A model generated the notes under the pieces. The model did no database searches. It was given only the letters and a program-made list of their open reading frames with translations, and had not been told where the DNA came from. Below, piece by piece: positions 33,668 to 44,999 of a stretch of 64,000 bases of DNA. The stretch is from Castor canadensis. Taxonomy: Eukaryota > Chordata > Mammalia > Rodentia > Castoridae. A program made the translations under genes and the position numbers. Each line of letters starts with the position of its first letter. Positions within the stretch are counted from its first letter, which is position 1. The stretch is taken from NCBI RefSeq assembly GCF_047511655.1, contig NC_133395.1:147550318-147614317 (forward strand), written 5' to 3'.

Positions 33668-35977
33668 CTGATCAAAAGATTTGCTCTACCAGGCATTCTT
33701 AATTCTGGTCACATTACCTTGGTCAAAGTCAGAGGAACTGTAGAGAAATATTCTACTATTTATTGTAACTAATGGGGAAGAGGGTGCTGGAAGGAATGCA
33801 TGCATGTACTTTCTTAATGCTTAGTACAATGTTTGATTTTTTACAGTCCTAACTCCTGATTCTGGCTTGCCTGATTCCCATGCCAACTGTCCCTGTTCTA
33901 GCCAGCCTTGGGGGTTGCAGGGGGATCTCAAGGACATTGTCACAAAGCCCTCTTCCATTAAACTTTATTAAGAGACAGTACAAGGCCCACCTTCTGGATT
34001 TGGAGAAATATGCAAACTGGGGTATAAAGATGCAAAGGGAAAAATAATAAGTAGGGTGATGAGGCAGCTAGTGCAGGATTTAAGCAACTGGAGGATGGAG
34101 TTTCCACGGCCAGCTCCCATGTGTGCTGAGGTTGCCATCCTGTCATTCACCACTTACATCGTAAGGCACAGTATTCTCCTGTGTTGTGTGAGGATTAATG
34201 AGAATGAACAAAATGCATTATGCAAACTGCAAGCCCTTCAGACCCACTAATCACAGCACCGCTGCCTGCTGGACACTTAATCAGAGTTCCAGCAAGGACA
34301 GCAAGGAGCAAGCAGGTGGGACGCAGACAGCAGCTCAATTCGTGAGTGAGATCAGTCTGTCATTTCTTGTACAGCTGTTTTGATCAGATTTGGGAAACAG
34401 GAATCTACTAATTTACAAATCTAATTGTGTGCTAATTTGCAGGACGTACTTCGGAGAATTCCATCTATCTTCTATTTAAAAGAGTTTAGGCGTTCTAAAC
34501 TAATTCTGCACAGCTTCATTTTGGATGTGTTCTCAGACTTCACATTCCCTTCTTCCCCATAGTCAGCCAGAGGTCATCACAAACCCCTTTCTTTTGCGCT
34601 CACACTTCCTTACAGAAAGAGATTACACTCTCTGTTCTCCCTTTCCTCCCAGTAAAGATGGCTAGCATTTCTGCCTCCACTTTGGTTGCTGCTCGGTCTG
34701 ACTTCTTCAACCAGAGCTCCACAACCTACTTTCTCCTACAATGTTTGGAATCTCTGTCTTTCCAAGGACATCTTAGCTTGCACCTTTATGCAGACTTACA
34801 GCTTCTGTCTTAACACAACCTTGCTGGAGTCTGAGGTCCTCACAGGCCTACTCGGTATTTCTCAGCTATGTCACACAGGACCTTAAGTCTACTCATACCC
34901 AGACCCATCTTCAGAAATCCAGATCTCAAAGTCAAGAATATTTAGGAAATACCATTGTCTCTTAACTGCAGTACTTGCCAGGACCGTTAGTACTGCATTC
35001 TGTTTCTCCAGAAAGGGACATTAAACTCAGCATCTCCCAAACTGCTCAAACTTAGAACTCCATTTTCTAGACCATCTTAGTGGACTACTGCCCCATGTCC
35101 ATGAGGGCTGGTCTGTACCCAGCATTCCCAATTTCTGTTGGTCTGTGACAGAGATGGTTAACTGTTCACTCAAATCCTTTATCTCTTCTTCTTGAATATA
35201 GAGGTAACTTCCATATCTCAACTTCCTTGCAGCAAGAGGTGACGATGTAACCTAGTCCTTTCTAGCAAAAGATAAACAGACAAAAGGTTTGCCTCGTCCA
35301 CTCCTAACCCACGCAAGCCTCCACAATCTTTCCCGTGCCCTTTTCCTCTTTCTGGACCAGAAGAGCAACACTCAGGAGACCTTGGAAGAGATGTCAGAGT
35401 CACCATCAGCCAAGGTCCCTGAATGCCTACTTGGAGGCATTCATGAGCTGATGAGCTACATACCTGTCTGGGGCCATTTCATCAGCAGAAGATAAGTCTC
35501 TAGAATAACAACATATATCACATACAGCTGAAAATGCTGAAGATTCTGTACTACTTAGCCTCACTCTACACTGTTTTCTTTTTCACTTCCAGTAACTTAG
35601 CCCCTGCTCTCCACCTTGCTGCTATGGCCCATGAGCATTGTCAATGCCTTTTTAGCTCAATCTTGAGTCCTTGTCCCAGTCCTTACCCTTCTTCACTTCT
35701 GCTTGCTGGGTATTATGTTCTTTCTACTGCTCTACCTCCATCCTTTCCCCCAACTTTCAAAGTGCTTGCGCCTGCTGTCTCTGGTTCTTCCTGCTTTGCT
35801 CTCTAACATAGTTTCATTCCTGATCTCTTGGCTTCTATTATCTCATCCACACAGTCTTTCAGGGCCCCAGGCTGACGGCAACTCATCAATTCTACACCTG
35901 TGCTCCAGACCCTTATTCCCAAGTTGCTACAGGATTTCTTCACTTAGAATCCCAGGCCATGGAAAGGAAGTGGCCAT
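33668..35977. other. Non-coding, apparently low-repeat stretch
   Basis: No gene or confident repeat was recognised. 34080-34460 looks single-copy and contains AT-rich homeodomain-like words (for example 'cacttaatcag', 'ctaattgtgtgctaatttgc'). Open frames up to 96 codons at 35534-35993 have no recognisable domain. Confidence 0.45.
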
Positions 35978-35995
35978 AAAGATAGTCCACTGACA
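35978..35995. repeat. Target-site duplication of mini-L1, left
   Basis: aaagatagtccactgaca (18 bp) is repeated exactly at 36135-36152. Confidence 0.95.
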
Positions 35996-36134
35996 AAATA
36001 GTTTCTGCCAGGTATTGAGGGGGTGGGGGGGAGAGAGAGGGGGGCGGAGTGGGTGGTAAGGGAGGGGGTGGGGGCAGGGGGGAGAAATGACCCAAGCGTT
36101 GTATGCACATATGAATAATAAAACAATTTTAAAA
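35996..36134 (+). mobile_element. Extremely 5'-truncated young L1 (3' UTR stub, 139 bp)
   Basis: The segment is the sense form of the 3' end of the 22- and 30.6-kb L1 copies: 'aaatagtttctgccaggtattgagg', a G-rich tract at 36017-36083, then 'gaaatgacccaag', 'gtatgcacatatgaataataaaa' and an A-rich tail. It is bracketed by an exact 18-bp target duplication. No coding sequence is included. Confidence 0.95.
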
Positions 36135-36152
36135 AAAGATAGTCCACTGACA
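36135..36152. repeat. Target-site duplication of mini-L1, right
   Basis: Exact match to 35978-35995. The first A bases merge with the L1 A-tail. Confidence 0.95.
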
Positions 36153-36224
36153 TTCCCCTGAAACTCCCTCATATCCTTCATGTTGCCTCCCCAGACAGGA
36201 CTCCTCTAATTGCCCTATATATGG

Positions 36225-36330
36225 TAGTACCCTATCCCACTGCTTTTTACCCACTTGGCTAGCTTCAAACTGTAATCCTCCTGATCTCTGCCTCCTGAGT
36301 TGGGCTAGATTTCCCAGTCTTACCCTCTTG
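36225..36330 (-). repeat. B1-like SINE fragment, antisense
   Basis: 'ggctagcttcaaactgtaatcctcctgatctctgcctcctgagttgggctaga' is the antisense B1 core, diverged. Confidence 0.6.
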
Positions 36331-37500
36331 CAGCTAGGTGTGTCTATGCAAGTCATTTAGGCCCAATGACATAGAAGCCAAAGTCCTATCTGTGACTTCT
36401 GAGTGTCCTCTTAAACAGAAGGGTTTACCTTTCCCCTCCCCACAGTGGTGAGCCACCTAGGAGCAGGTGGACAAGTGCAATACTTGGGGGAAGGTGGAAC
36501 AAGAAGAGAGAAGGAGCTCGGGTCACTGATACCCTGGAGCCACCTTAGCACCCCTGAAATGCTCCCATCCTGGTAGTTATGCAAAAGAAAATTAATTTTC
36601 TCTGTTTTAAAGAATTCTCATTCTAATTATGTTAGAGAGATCAACCCAATATATCTTAACTTATACAATATTTAAGATCACTGCTTAATAATGCAATAAA
36701 TAATTACAATTAATTACTCTGTGTTAAGAAACTACTTGGAACCTGCCTGAAACAGGGTTTAAGCATTCACATAATCAGGACTGGGGGATCTCGTTGCTTC
36801 CATTTTTCAATGGAAGTCTTGGACGATAGAGAGAAATTTGGCTTCTAGAAGGTTTCATAACTTTCTAAAAACCCTACATCTACTAGATTAAGTTGTGTGC
36901 AGCACCAAAACCCTCAGGATGAAAGGGATGTCTGAACATAGCTTATCATCACAGAAATGAAAAAGTGTGGCTTAGAAAACAGATAATAACTCCATTCTCC
37001 AAGCTTCTCTGTGATGGATTCCTAAAATGGAAAACCCTCCAAAAGAAATATGGCCCATCTCTACCTCGTGACAGGATGGAATAGATTATCAGTAGGAGAT
37101 GGCTTTCTGTCCCATTTTTCCTCTTTGAAGAAAGAGTTCCCATTTAATAACACATGCCTTGTCAAGGGAAAATGACTGGTGTGACTTACAGTTTATTAAA
37201 GCACTTTCACACCAATTAGTTCTTCTATTTCATCCTCCTTATAACATAGATGTGAACAGACCCACTGCCATTTGCCTATTTCAGTCCAGGAATCTGAATG
37301 ACTTTCAGGAGGCCAGGAGGCCTCAGGGTAAGAGCCAGGTGACACTGGGTGTCCCAGTTCCAGGCCACCTTCCTCTGCATGTACCCACTTCCTCACAATC
37401 ATCCAAAATCAATGACCAGTCCCTGACCATTTGTTCTACTGAGGGTCTAAGTTAGGCACATGAATGGACAACAGATGGAAAGGACAAAGGTCTTGACCTA
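36331..37500. other. Non-coding stretch, nothing recognised
   Basis: No gene or firm repeat call. The AT-rich part at 36590-36760 is unremarkable. 37190-37330 has weak MIR-like wording that was not strong enough to call. Confidence 0.5.
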
Positions 37501-37507
37501 TAGGAGC

Positions 37508-37603
37508 TGTTTTTGTTTTTGTTTTGCAGCACTAAGGTTTGAACTCAGGGCTTCATGCTTGCTAGGCAGGTGTTCTTACCACTTGAGTCACTCTGCCAGC
37601 CTA
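37508..37603 (-). repeat. tRNA-derived SINE, antisense
   Basis: A (TTTTTG)n tail is followed by 'cagcactaaggtttgaactcagggcttcatgcttgctaggcaggtgttcttaccacttgagtcactctgccagcc', the reverse complement of the 5992 family. Confidence 0.85.
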
Positions 37604-37626
37604 TGGGAGCTTTTAAGCTTGGTGGG

Positions 37627-38003
37627 TGCTATTGTTTGGGTCTGGATTTGGGTCTGGAATGTCCCCAAAGGCCCATGTGTTAAAAGTTTGCTCCCCAGAT
37701 TGGCACTGTTGATAGAAATTTTAAGAGGTGGGGTCTAGTGGAAGGCGGTCAGGTTATCAGGGGCATGCTCTACTAGGGACTGTGGGTCAGGAGTCAATTC
37801 CTTTCACTTTTTTCCTGGTCATGAGGTGAGCGGCTGTGCTCCACCTCATGCTTCTCCATGAGGTGCTTCTATAGACCCAAAAGCAACAGCGCTTACAGAT
37901 CATAAACCAAAACTTCTAAAACAGTGATCAAAATAAACCTTTGCTCTTTATGATTTGCTTACTTCAGGTACTTGTTAAAAGTTACAGAAAGGTGACTAGC
38001 ACA
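37627..38003 (+). mobile_element. Solo LTR, MaLR-like, sense
   Basis: Starts 'tgctattgtttgggtctgg' and ends 'aggtgactagcaca' (TG...CA). It contains 'gtccccaaaggcccatgtgtt', 'gaggtggggtctagtggaagg' and 'gtgatcaaaataaacctttgctctttatg', an LTR polyadenylation-type region. Confidence 0.8.
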
Positions 38004-38132
38004 GTGAGGAAACACAGCAGGAGTCGGGGGAGGGGAAGGAGAAAGGAGATGTCAAACAGAGAAGGGGAGGAGGAGGACAGGAAGATGTCAGTCAAAGAGG
38101 AAGAAGGGGAAGAGAAGAAGGGAAAGAAGGTA
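38004..38132. repeat. Purine-rich (GA/GGA) tract
   Basis: The + strand is about 90% purine from 38005 to 38131, with many 'gggagg', 'gaagagg' and 'agaagg' words. It is directly 3' of the LTR. It may be a mirror-repeat or triplex-capable simple sequence. Confidence 0.7.
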
Positions 38133-38730
38133 TTGCAGCTGCTGCAAGCTCCACCCTCCCACGGGGACTCATGGGTGCTAAAACTGAAGCTGCAGGCCCT
38201 AATGCTAACACACACATTTGAACACAACATACAATGACAGCAGGGAGTAAGACTGAATGCATGAGTCAACACCCAAGTTCAAGCTTTCCAGGCCTAGATT
38301 TTGGTAAATCAGTAAATGTGATAAATATTAACACTTAATTAATCACTTGGTAAATGAGTATTTTGAGAATCAACTAGTTACTTAGTGATAGAGCCCTTCA
38401 GACTCTTCACATGACATTCCGCTTCCTCTTGAAACAAATGAAAAAGGCAAAATAAAATAATCAAATAGGAAACTGAAGAGGGCTTCAAGCAAGCTGAGGA
38501 AGACTGACTTGCTTCCCATAAAACAGGAAGAAGAATGGAAACAGCTGTAGAAGGACCTATATGGGGTTTAACAAGTCAAGGAATGCTTGTGAGAAAGGAT
38601 GGAGGAATTTCCTCAAATGACTACAAATATACACATGCAAATAGAAATGCATGCAAGAATATTTCATTGACAAGAACTCCTTGTAAAATGTTTTAAGGGA
38701 CTTTAAAACATTCAAAGAGCTATGTACCTA
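38133..38730. other. Non-coding stretch, nothing recognised
   Basis: No gene or clear repeat, apart from the (CA)n run at 38737-38748 at its right edge. Confidence 0.5.
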
Positions 38731-38734
38731 TCAC

Positions 38735-39031
38735 ACACACACACACTGTAATATTATTCAGCCATAAAAAATGAAAGAAATTTTGGCATATGCTACAGTA
38801 TTCGTGAACCTTGAGGACCTTACTCTAAGTTCAATAAGCCAGTCACGAAAGAACAAATATTGCATGCTTCTGCTTGCATAAGCTACCTGCAGTAGGCAAG
38901 TTCACAGAGGAAGAAAACAGAGGTTAGAAGGTGTTTGAAGGGAGGGAGAAATGGGGCGTTATTTTCTAATGAGTACTGAGTCGCTGGCATGACTTTAAAA
39001 AATGGGGAAATGAATAGTGGTGATAGTGTTC
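38735..39031 (+). mobile_element. Old L1 3' end, left half (split by LTR)
   Basis: After a short (AC)n run, 'gtaatattattcagccataaaaaatgaaagaaattttggc' and 'ttcaataagccagtcacgaaagaacaaatattgcatg' are L1 ORF2-end and 3' UTR features. The 3' UTR 'aatggggaaatgaatagtggtgatagtg' breaks off at 39031, where a MaLR LTR is inserted. Confidence 0.7.
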
Positions 39032-39380
39032 TGTTAGTCAGCTTCTCAGTACTATAATGAAATACCAGAGATAATTAACCTATAAAGAGAAAAAAAAAGG
39101 CTATTTTGGCTCACTGTTACAGAGGGTCCAGTTCGCTATTAGGTGAACCCATTGTTTGGGGCCTCCGGGTGGGCATGCAGAAGGCAGTAGGTGGGGAGCA
39201 ACACGTGTGTCATGGCCAGGAAGCAAAAGAAGAGGACCAGATGGAGCCCCACAGTCCCCCTCTGGGGTATACCTCCAATGACCACGGACCTCCCGTTAGG
39301 CCCGACTTCCCACCAGCACACCTTGGGAATCAAGCCTTGGACACTTGGACGTTTGCAGAGGGCGTTCAACATGGGAACTG
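39032..39380 (-). mobile_element. MaLR-like LTR, antisense, inside old L1
   Basis: 'tgttagtcagcttctcagtactataatgaaatacc', 'aggctattttggctcactg', 'cacgtgtgtcatggccaggaagcaaaag' and 'tcccgttaggcccgacttcccaccagc' follow the same order as the antisense MaLR copies elsewhere. The right end is blurred. Confidence 0.65.
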
Positions 39381-39434
39381 AAGCAGGCACACCCTTGTTA
39401 ATGCAACTAGACTGCTGATGACACCGAAGTGAAC

Positions 39435-39495
39435 ACTCGCAACGATGATGGTACACTTTATGCAGTGTGTATCTTACCGCAATGATAAAAAAGAG
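39435..39495 (+). mobile_element. Old L1 3' UTR, right half
   Basis: 'cgcaacgatgatggtacactttatgcagtgtgtatcttaccgcaatgataaaaaag' matches the end of the old L1 3' UTR seen at about 4900-4990 and completes 38735-39031. It ends in an A-rich stretch just upstream of the CpG-rich region. Confidence 0.65.
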
Positions 39496-40084
39496 CGAGC
39501 GAGCTAGCATCAGAGCGAGGCAATGTAACAACCACTGGGCTCTACGTCCGGACTCTGCAGATGGAGGAAGAAGCCATGATAAAGGAATCCAGCTGGAGCC
39601 GGATTCCCTCCTGGGACCCCAGGTGTCCCTGCTGGCACCCGCACGTTAACCCCCTGGGAACACGATCTGGACTTCTGGACACCGCGTCCTCTCCTGGACT
39701 GCGTCCCATCGCGGGCCACCCCAAAGCTGAGGACAGCTGCGACCTCGGGACACCCAGGACGGGGTGCGGTTATAGAGACCACGGGAAAACAGAAGCAGGA
39801 CGCCGAGTTAGCGCGTGGACACCCGGCACATAGTGCGGGAGGAAGTACAGGCTGGACATCTGAAACGCGCGTGGAACTGGGCCCTGTTTGGGATTTGCAA
39901 CCCTAACCCTGCCCACTCAATGGGATTGCACAAGCTGCGGGGGTAGGTCTACAATTTTAAGATTAAGTTGGGGGAATGTGTCACCTTTAAAACTCCGATT
40001 TCCAAACTCTCTTTTAAAATATGTTCTCGTCCCCTCCTGACACCCGGACAGCGGCCTTGGCGCGCGGCCCAGTGCGGGAACACC

Positions 40085-40628
40085 TGCGCAGGCGCAGCGC
40101 GGGCCGTAGAACTGGGAGGTTACCACCCAGAATCAGCGCGGGAGTGCCCTGCGCAGGCGCAGTGCGGCCCTCGGGGGACCTGAGTGGTCGGTGGGGAATC
40201 GGCGCGGGAAGACTCTGCGCAGGCGCAGAGTGGCCTCCTGTAAGTTGGGACTGGGGGGCTGGGTAGTCGCGTGTGGGATGGCGGCTGGGAGTCCCGCGCA
40301 GGCGCAGAGCGGCCCGCGAGCTGGGTAAAGACTGCGCAGGCGCAGAGCGGCCCGAGGCTGACGGGGGGAGTGGTAGTTGGGTGTGGGATCGCGGCGGGAA
40401 GGCTCGCGCAGGCGCAGAGCGGCCCGAGTTGGGGGATTCGGGAGGGGGTTGGGTAATTGGGTATGGGAATCGCCGCCGGAAGACTGCGCTGGTGGTGGGA
40501 GGCTGGCCGGGGTGGGTAATCGCGTGTGGGAATCGGTGCGGGAAAACCCGCGCAGGCGCAGAGCTGCCCGGGGAGGAGGGGCTGGGAGTCGGGTATGGGG
40601 TAGGCGCTTGAAGACCCGCGCAGGCGCA
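40085..40628. repeat. Degenerate minisatellite of NRF1-like sites
   Basis: The 12-mer YGCGCAGGCGCA occurs without mismatch at 40085, 40150, 40216, 40295, 40333, 40405, 40549 and 40617. The spacings are 65, 66, 79, 38, 72, 144 and 68 bp, so most fit a 65-79-bp unit. The 144-bp gap holds a decayed unit near 40484 ('gactgcgctggtgg'). Flanking words also repeat ('cgcgtgtgggat', 'gcgggaaga', 'gagcggcccg'). The 12-mer fits the NRF1 promoter motif RCGCANGCGY. The palindromic core stays fixed while the linkers drift, as expected if the sites are selected or if the array is young with variable linkers. Confidence 0.85.
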
Positions 40629-40892
40629 GAGCGGGCGCGTGGACCCGGACAGCCTGTGGCGCCCAGGGCGAGCACCTGTTACCCCGGTGCCGCCGCCTGT
40701 GCCCTCCCTCCCCTCGCAGAGGCGCCCTCGGCCCTCTCCGTGGTCTATTTTTGTACCGCGCGACGGCGCTGGCCATACTGGGCAGCAGGGTCAGGCCCGC
40801 CCGCTGCGCCCTCCCGGCCCGCTGCGTCCCGCAGGTCGCGCGGCGCCGTCGAGGGCAGCGGCTGCGGAGCGAGCGGGCCGGGAGGCAGCTGC

Positions 40893-40898
40893 GTAAGT
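40893..40898 (+). other. Strong splice donor; candidate end of a 5' UTR exon
   Basis: GTAAGT (preceded by 'gcagctgc') is a near-consensus donor inside the CpG island on the KBTBD12 strand. It could end a non-coding first exon spliced to the acceptor at 48540-48541. A second donor-like GTAAGT lies at 40240. The transcription start itself cannot be fixed from sequence. Confidence 0.5.
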
Positions 40899-43529
40899 GG
40901 GGCCGAGGGAGGGGACGCGGTCGCCTCGCTGTCGCAGGACTAGTGTCGTGGGCTTTGCGGGGTCGCCCTCTGCTTGCCCGGCCGCCTTGGTTTTGCCGCG
41001 CCGCAGGTGGGGACACTGCTGTCCTTGGGGTCCCCGTAATCTCCGGGAACCTCGAATGGCGCCTGGCACTTACCGAGGTTCCTTTAAATTCAGACAACGT
41101 CGAATGTATCCCCGGGCAACTTTGTCAAGTTTGAAGCCGGGGAAGTAATTGCCCGCATCTCCCCCGGGACTTCAGAGGAGCCAGGGAGCCCCGCCGGGAG
41201 GAAGGAAAGGGAAAAGGACACTTGTCTGCCTCGCCCGCAGGCGGGCGGGCGGGGTGCATTGTTCCTGTTGAACAGGTCTTTCCATACCGGTGTCGAGGAC
41301 ATTTGGGGCGCTGCTTGTGTTCTAAGCCATCTCCTACTCCGTCTGCCAGTGTAGGATTTGGGCAAGATGACCAGCTCACAAGCCCTGCTTGAAACAAGGG
41401 TCACAACTCAGGTGGCTGTAAATAGTCCGAATGGGCAGGTGTGACAATGCTACGTGACTGACTCGGAGGTCTCAGTAGAGGTGAGGAGGGCCATCTCAGG
41501 ATGGGCCACCTGAGAGGCTGCAGCTGGCCTTTCAGTCCACACACGCACACTGTTGTCACGTGGGAACTAAGGGCCCATTGTTGCCATAGCTTACTTTTTT
41601 TTCCCCAATGGATGCTGGAATGTTTCAACTAAGCATGTTGACAAGTCATTTACCCTCCCACCCACCCAAAAACAGAAAAAGAAAAATCAGCCAGTTTGTG
41701 ATCTCTGGGATAAGAAAGCCACTGCAAGCTTCCATTGCTCCTCAAGAATGGGGGCCCGGTGTCAAGAGACTATGTCCGGGAGGTAATTTTGAGGGTAGGA
41801 ATGAGATGGACATCTCATAATGCATGGAGCTACAGGCAAGCGAATCTAGTTGTTAATTCTGAATGACTTACTAGACTTGAACAAGAGAACAGCAACTTGA
41901 AGTATTAGACTTCTGTATGTAGCAGAAAAATCTTCACGATAGTGGTTAATTGACATGGAAATTTAGTGGGGTTTTGACATACAAATAAGGGTGAAAAAAG
42001 GTCATGAACTTTAAAGCATTCATCTGATTGAACAAACTATTTTGGGCAACACATGTGCCAGGTGTCATCACAGACATGGTACCAATAGGAAGTGATTAGG
42101 ACATAAGCCCCTCACCCTCAGTGTGAGCCTCCAAGGGAAGGGAAGCACATAGATGAGAAGTGGCAATAACAGTGCAACAACCATGGTATACAAGGTCCAG
42201 CCAGGCACAGAGGCAAAAGGCAGCTTCGCTGACAAAGTGGTATCAGAGCTGAATTTTGAGGAACCAGTTATGTTTTTTTCTGGTTGGACACACGATATTC
42301 CCTACAAAGAACAGTGTGTATTCATTAGAATTGCTGGCAGTTCAGTACCACTAAAAGATTGGGAAATACAAGAAGAAACTTGGGAGATGAAGCAGCAAAG
42401 GGTGGGAGGTGCCAGGTTGTCTGGAGGCTTGTAAGGCCTGGTGAAAATAGTCCCATGATAATTTTGTAATGAGGCGTAATAATTTTATTCACAGTAGTCA
42501 CCAATTTGAGAAGAAAGGGGGAGTTGCTTTAAATGTGGAAACTGGGACATTATTCCCTGATATACTACTGACATTCTTTGCTTTGCTAACCAAAATCTAT
42601 TGAAAGGAGCTCTAAGCAAGCTGTGGCTTTAAGAGTCCTGTCCAAGTCACTTCTGTGTTTATGTTGGTGAAAAACAAGGCTTTGATGTTGATGACCTACT
42701 CGATCACAATTGTAATCTACTCAGTGTAGTGAACATTTCTTGTGGGAAAAATAATACCAAATCAGGAGTCCAGTAAATTTTCCTATCATACAGATCAATG
42801 CAGGGAAATGAAGAAAGAAGAAGGCTATAGCCAGGGCTCCAATGCAGTTCTCACTCAGACTGGATAGGAGGTTTCATTGTTTTGTGTCTTCCATTCACTT
42901 CACTCATAAATCGGGCTCCTGTAGCATATTTTGACATGTTGAAAAGAAAATTCATGCTATATCTATGTATTACTGGTAGTGGATTGTTGATCCTGAGTTT
43001 GTGTCCTGGTGCAGTCGATGGTTGAAGACTCCGGACCAGGAGTTAAGAGTAAAGCAGGCACAAGCAAAGCTCCCAGGAGCTTAGGAAAGGTAAACCCATA
43101 GTTAGCTGAAGTCTAGGAGTGGTACAGGGCACTACCTGGCTTGGATCCAACTATTCTACCTTGAAACTACATTTGCGATTGGTTGGCACCGAGCCAGCTC
43201 CTCCCTGAACTCAGCCACCTGTCTGTCCCTTTCCTTATCGTACCAAGCATTCCAAGATCTAGTCAGTTTGTCTTGGCCTTTGGGCCCACTACTCACACTG
43301 TACAGCTGCATTTTGGTATTTTGGTAAGGAGTCTGTTGTTCTTCTGAGAAGCCTGTTGTTTGCCATGCCTCTTTAGATGTCTGGTTTTAAAGTGCCTCTA
43401 AAATAGAATCACTTCTGACATTGTTCCCTTCCATTATCTCTGTCCTTATGACAGTATATCGATGATGCACAGACAGGGTTTACAATATGGGTTAGGTTTT
43501 CTAAAGCCGTAAGTGACAGATGTTAATAT

Positions 43530-44200
43530 AGTCCTATTTTAAACTTTATTTTGTACAATATTTAAGATATCCAAGAAGATATAAAGAATAATCAAGTGTG
43601 TGTTGGGTACCCACCACACAGCTAGGGAAATCAAAACATTTGCACAGTTGAAACTCACTGTCATCGTCCTCCACCTGTCTCCCCCTTCTTCTAAAGCTTC
43701 TGAAACACTCTCCTGAATTTGTTGTTATTTTAATAATTACCCTTCTTTTCTTTATATTCTACTACAGTGGTATGGGTCCTTAAAGAATATATAATTTGTT
43801 AAATTTTGACAGAATTCCAAGCTTGTAGAAAAGTTCCAAGAGTAGTACAAAGACCCCCAAAATACCCTTTATCGGATTCACTAACTTTCTGTATTGACCT
43901 TGTCAGAATATATGTTTTTGATCTATTAGAATATATAGTATATATTCATATAATTATTCGTATAACTCATAATATATCACAGACTGTCATACTGTCCAGC
44001 ACAACTTAACAGTAGTGGTGTGCATCATTCTTCTACAGTCTTTCAATGTTTGTGGACATAGATTAGTTATTCATTTTTCTGCTGTACGATATTCTTTTGC
44101 ATGAATATAGTCCAGTCTGTCCTCCTACTAGATACTGAGTTTATCTTTAAATTTTTGTTGTTTCAAACAGTGCTGCTGAGAATTTAAACTAGTTCAACTT
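43530..44200 (+). mobile_element. Possible ancient LINE 3' region
   Basis: 'attccaagcttgtagaaaagttccaagagtagtacaaagacccccaaaatacccttt' and 'gtttcaaacagtgctgctgagaat' resemble phrases common in old L1 3' regions. Very diverged, low confidence. Confidence 0.4.
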
Positions 44201-44999
44201 CAGCAAAGCATGGAGAATTTTCTTAGCAATGAAAGCATGAGCATGTATTTGCCATTATTCAGAACAGGTAGCAACTGCAAAGATAATGGAAAGATGATAG
44301 CATCAAGCATTGTGAAAGACAAACATTTGTAGTTTAAGGAAATTGATGTTCTTGCCTCACATTAAATTTATGGCAGTCCATTTCTCAAAACTAAATATGA
44401 TGGGCTTGGATGTAAGTGCACTGTGGATTTGCAAAATAATTAGGCTTTCTTCTCATGATTTATATTTATCTTTGCTACTCATTTTCTCCATTATTGTGGG
44501 TACCATTGTTATGAGTGCCCAGTTCAGTCTTCCACAGATTGGAGCAGAGAATAACTCCCCGTTGGTACCATTGAGAACATTTGTACAATGTCGTTTTGCT
44601 GATGAAAGGAGAATGCACTCCCCTTTATGAGAAAATAAAATTGCTGTCAGCGCTCTTCATTTATGGGCTGTGTCTATATCCACAAGTTATTTGTGTATGT
44701 ACCAAATAGCTTTATTGTCTGAAAAATTATGTACGGGTACAGCCTACATCAGCTTTCCCAGGTAAGTTTTACCAAGCAAATTCCATTTTGTACATATGGT
44801 TAACCCTTATTCAACTCTCTCAACTCTTATATAATTCTCCAAAAAATCCCAGGTGATAAAACATGGCCTTAAAAAGGCTGAAAAACATGTTCATCTTCCT
44901 GGATAGTAGAGGAAGGATTCAAACACAGGCCTCAGTAAGGGAAGCCCAAGTTCATGTCCCTGACCTTTGAGTTCCAGTGTGCTGCATCCCTGTAGCAGT

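Larger units (their letters stand above)
39990..41360. promoter_or_regulatory. CpG island; likely KBTBD12 promoter region
   Basis: CpG dinucleotides are dense from about 40030 to 41250 (a weaker shoulder begins near 39480), against strong CpG depletion elsewhere in the window. It contains the NRF1-like array, GC-box-like 'gggcgggcgggg' at about 41242-41253, and a strong + strand splice donor at 40893. It is the only CpG island here and lies 7.6 kb upstream of the first KBTBD12 coding exon on the same strand, so it is inferred to be that gene's promoter. A divergent or unrelated transcript is possible. Confidence 0.8.

Noticed and set aside
39896-39912. Telomere-like 'accctaaccctg'
   Set aside because: Only two units; too short to mean an interstitial telomere tract.
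40120-41097. 325-codon minus-strand open frame (and shorter overlapping ones) in the CpG island
   Set aside because: Its repeated 'CACAG'/'RAALRLR' peptides are just the translated NRF1-like minisatellite. Frames are open on both strands because GC-rich DNA lacks stop codons. No domain, no conserved start.
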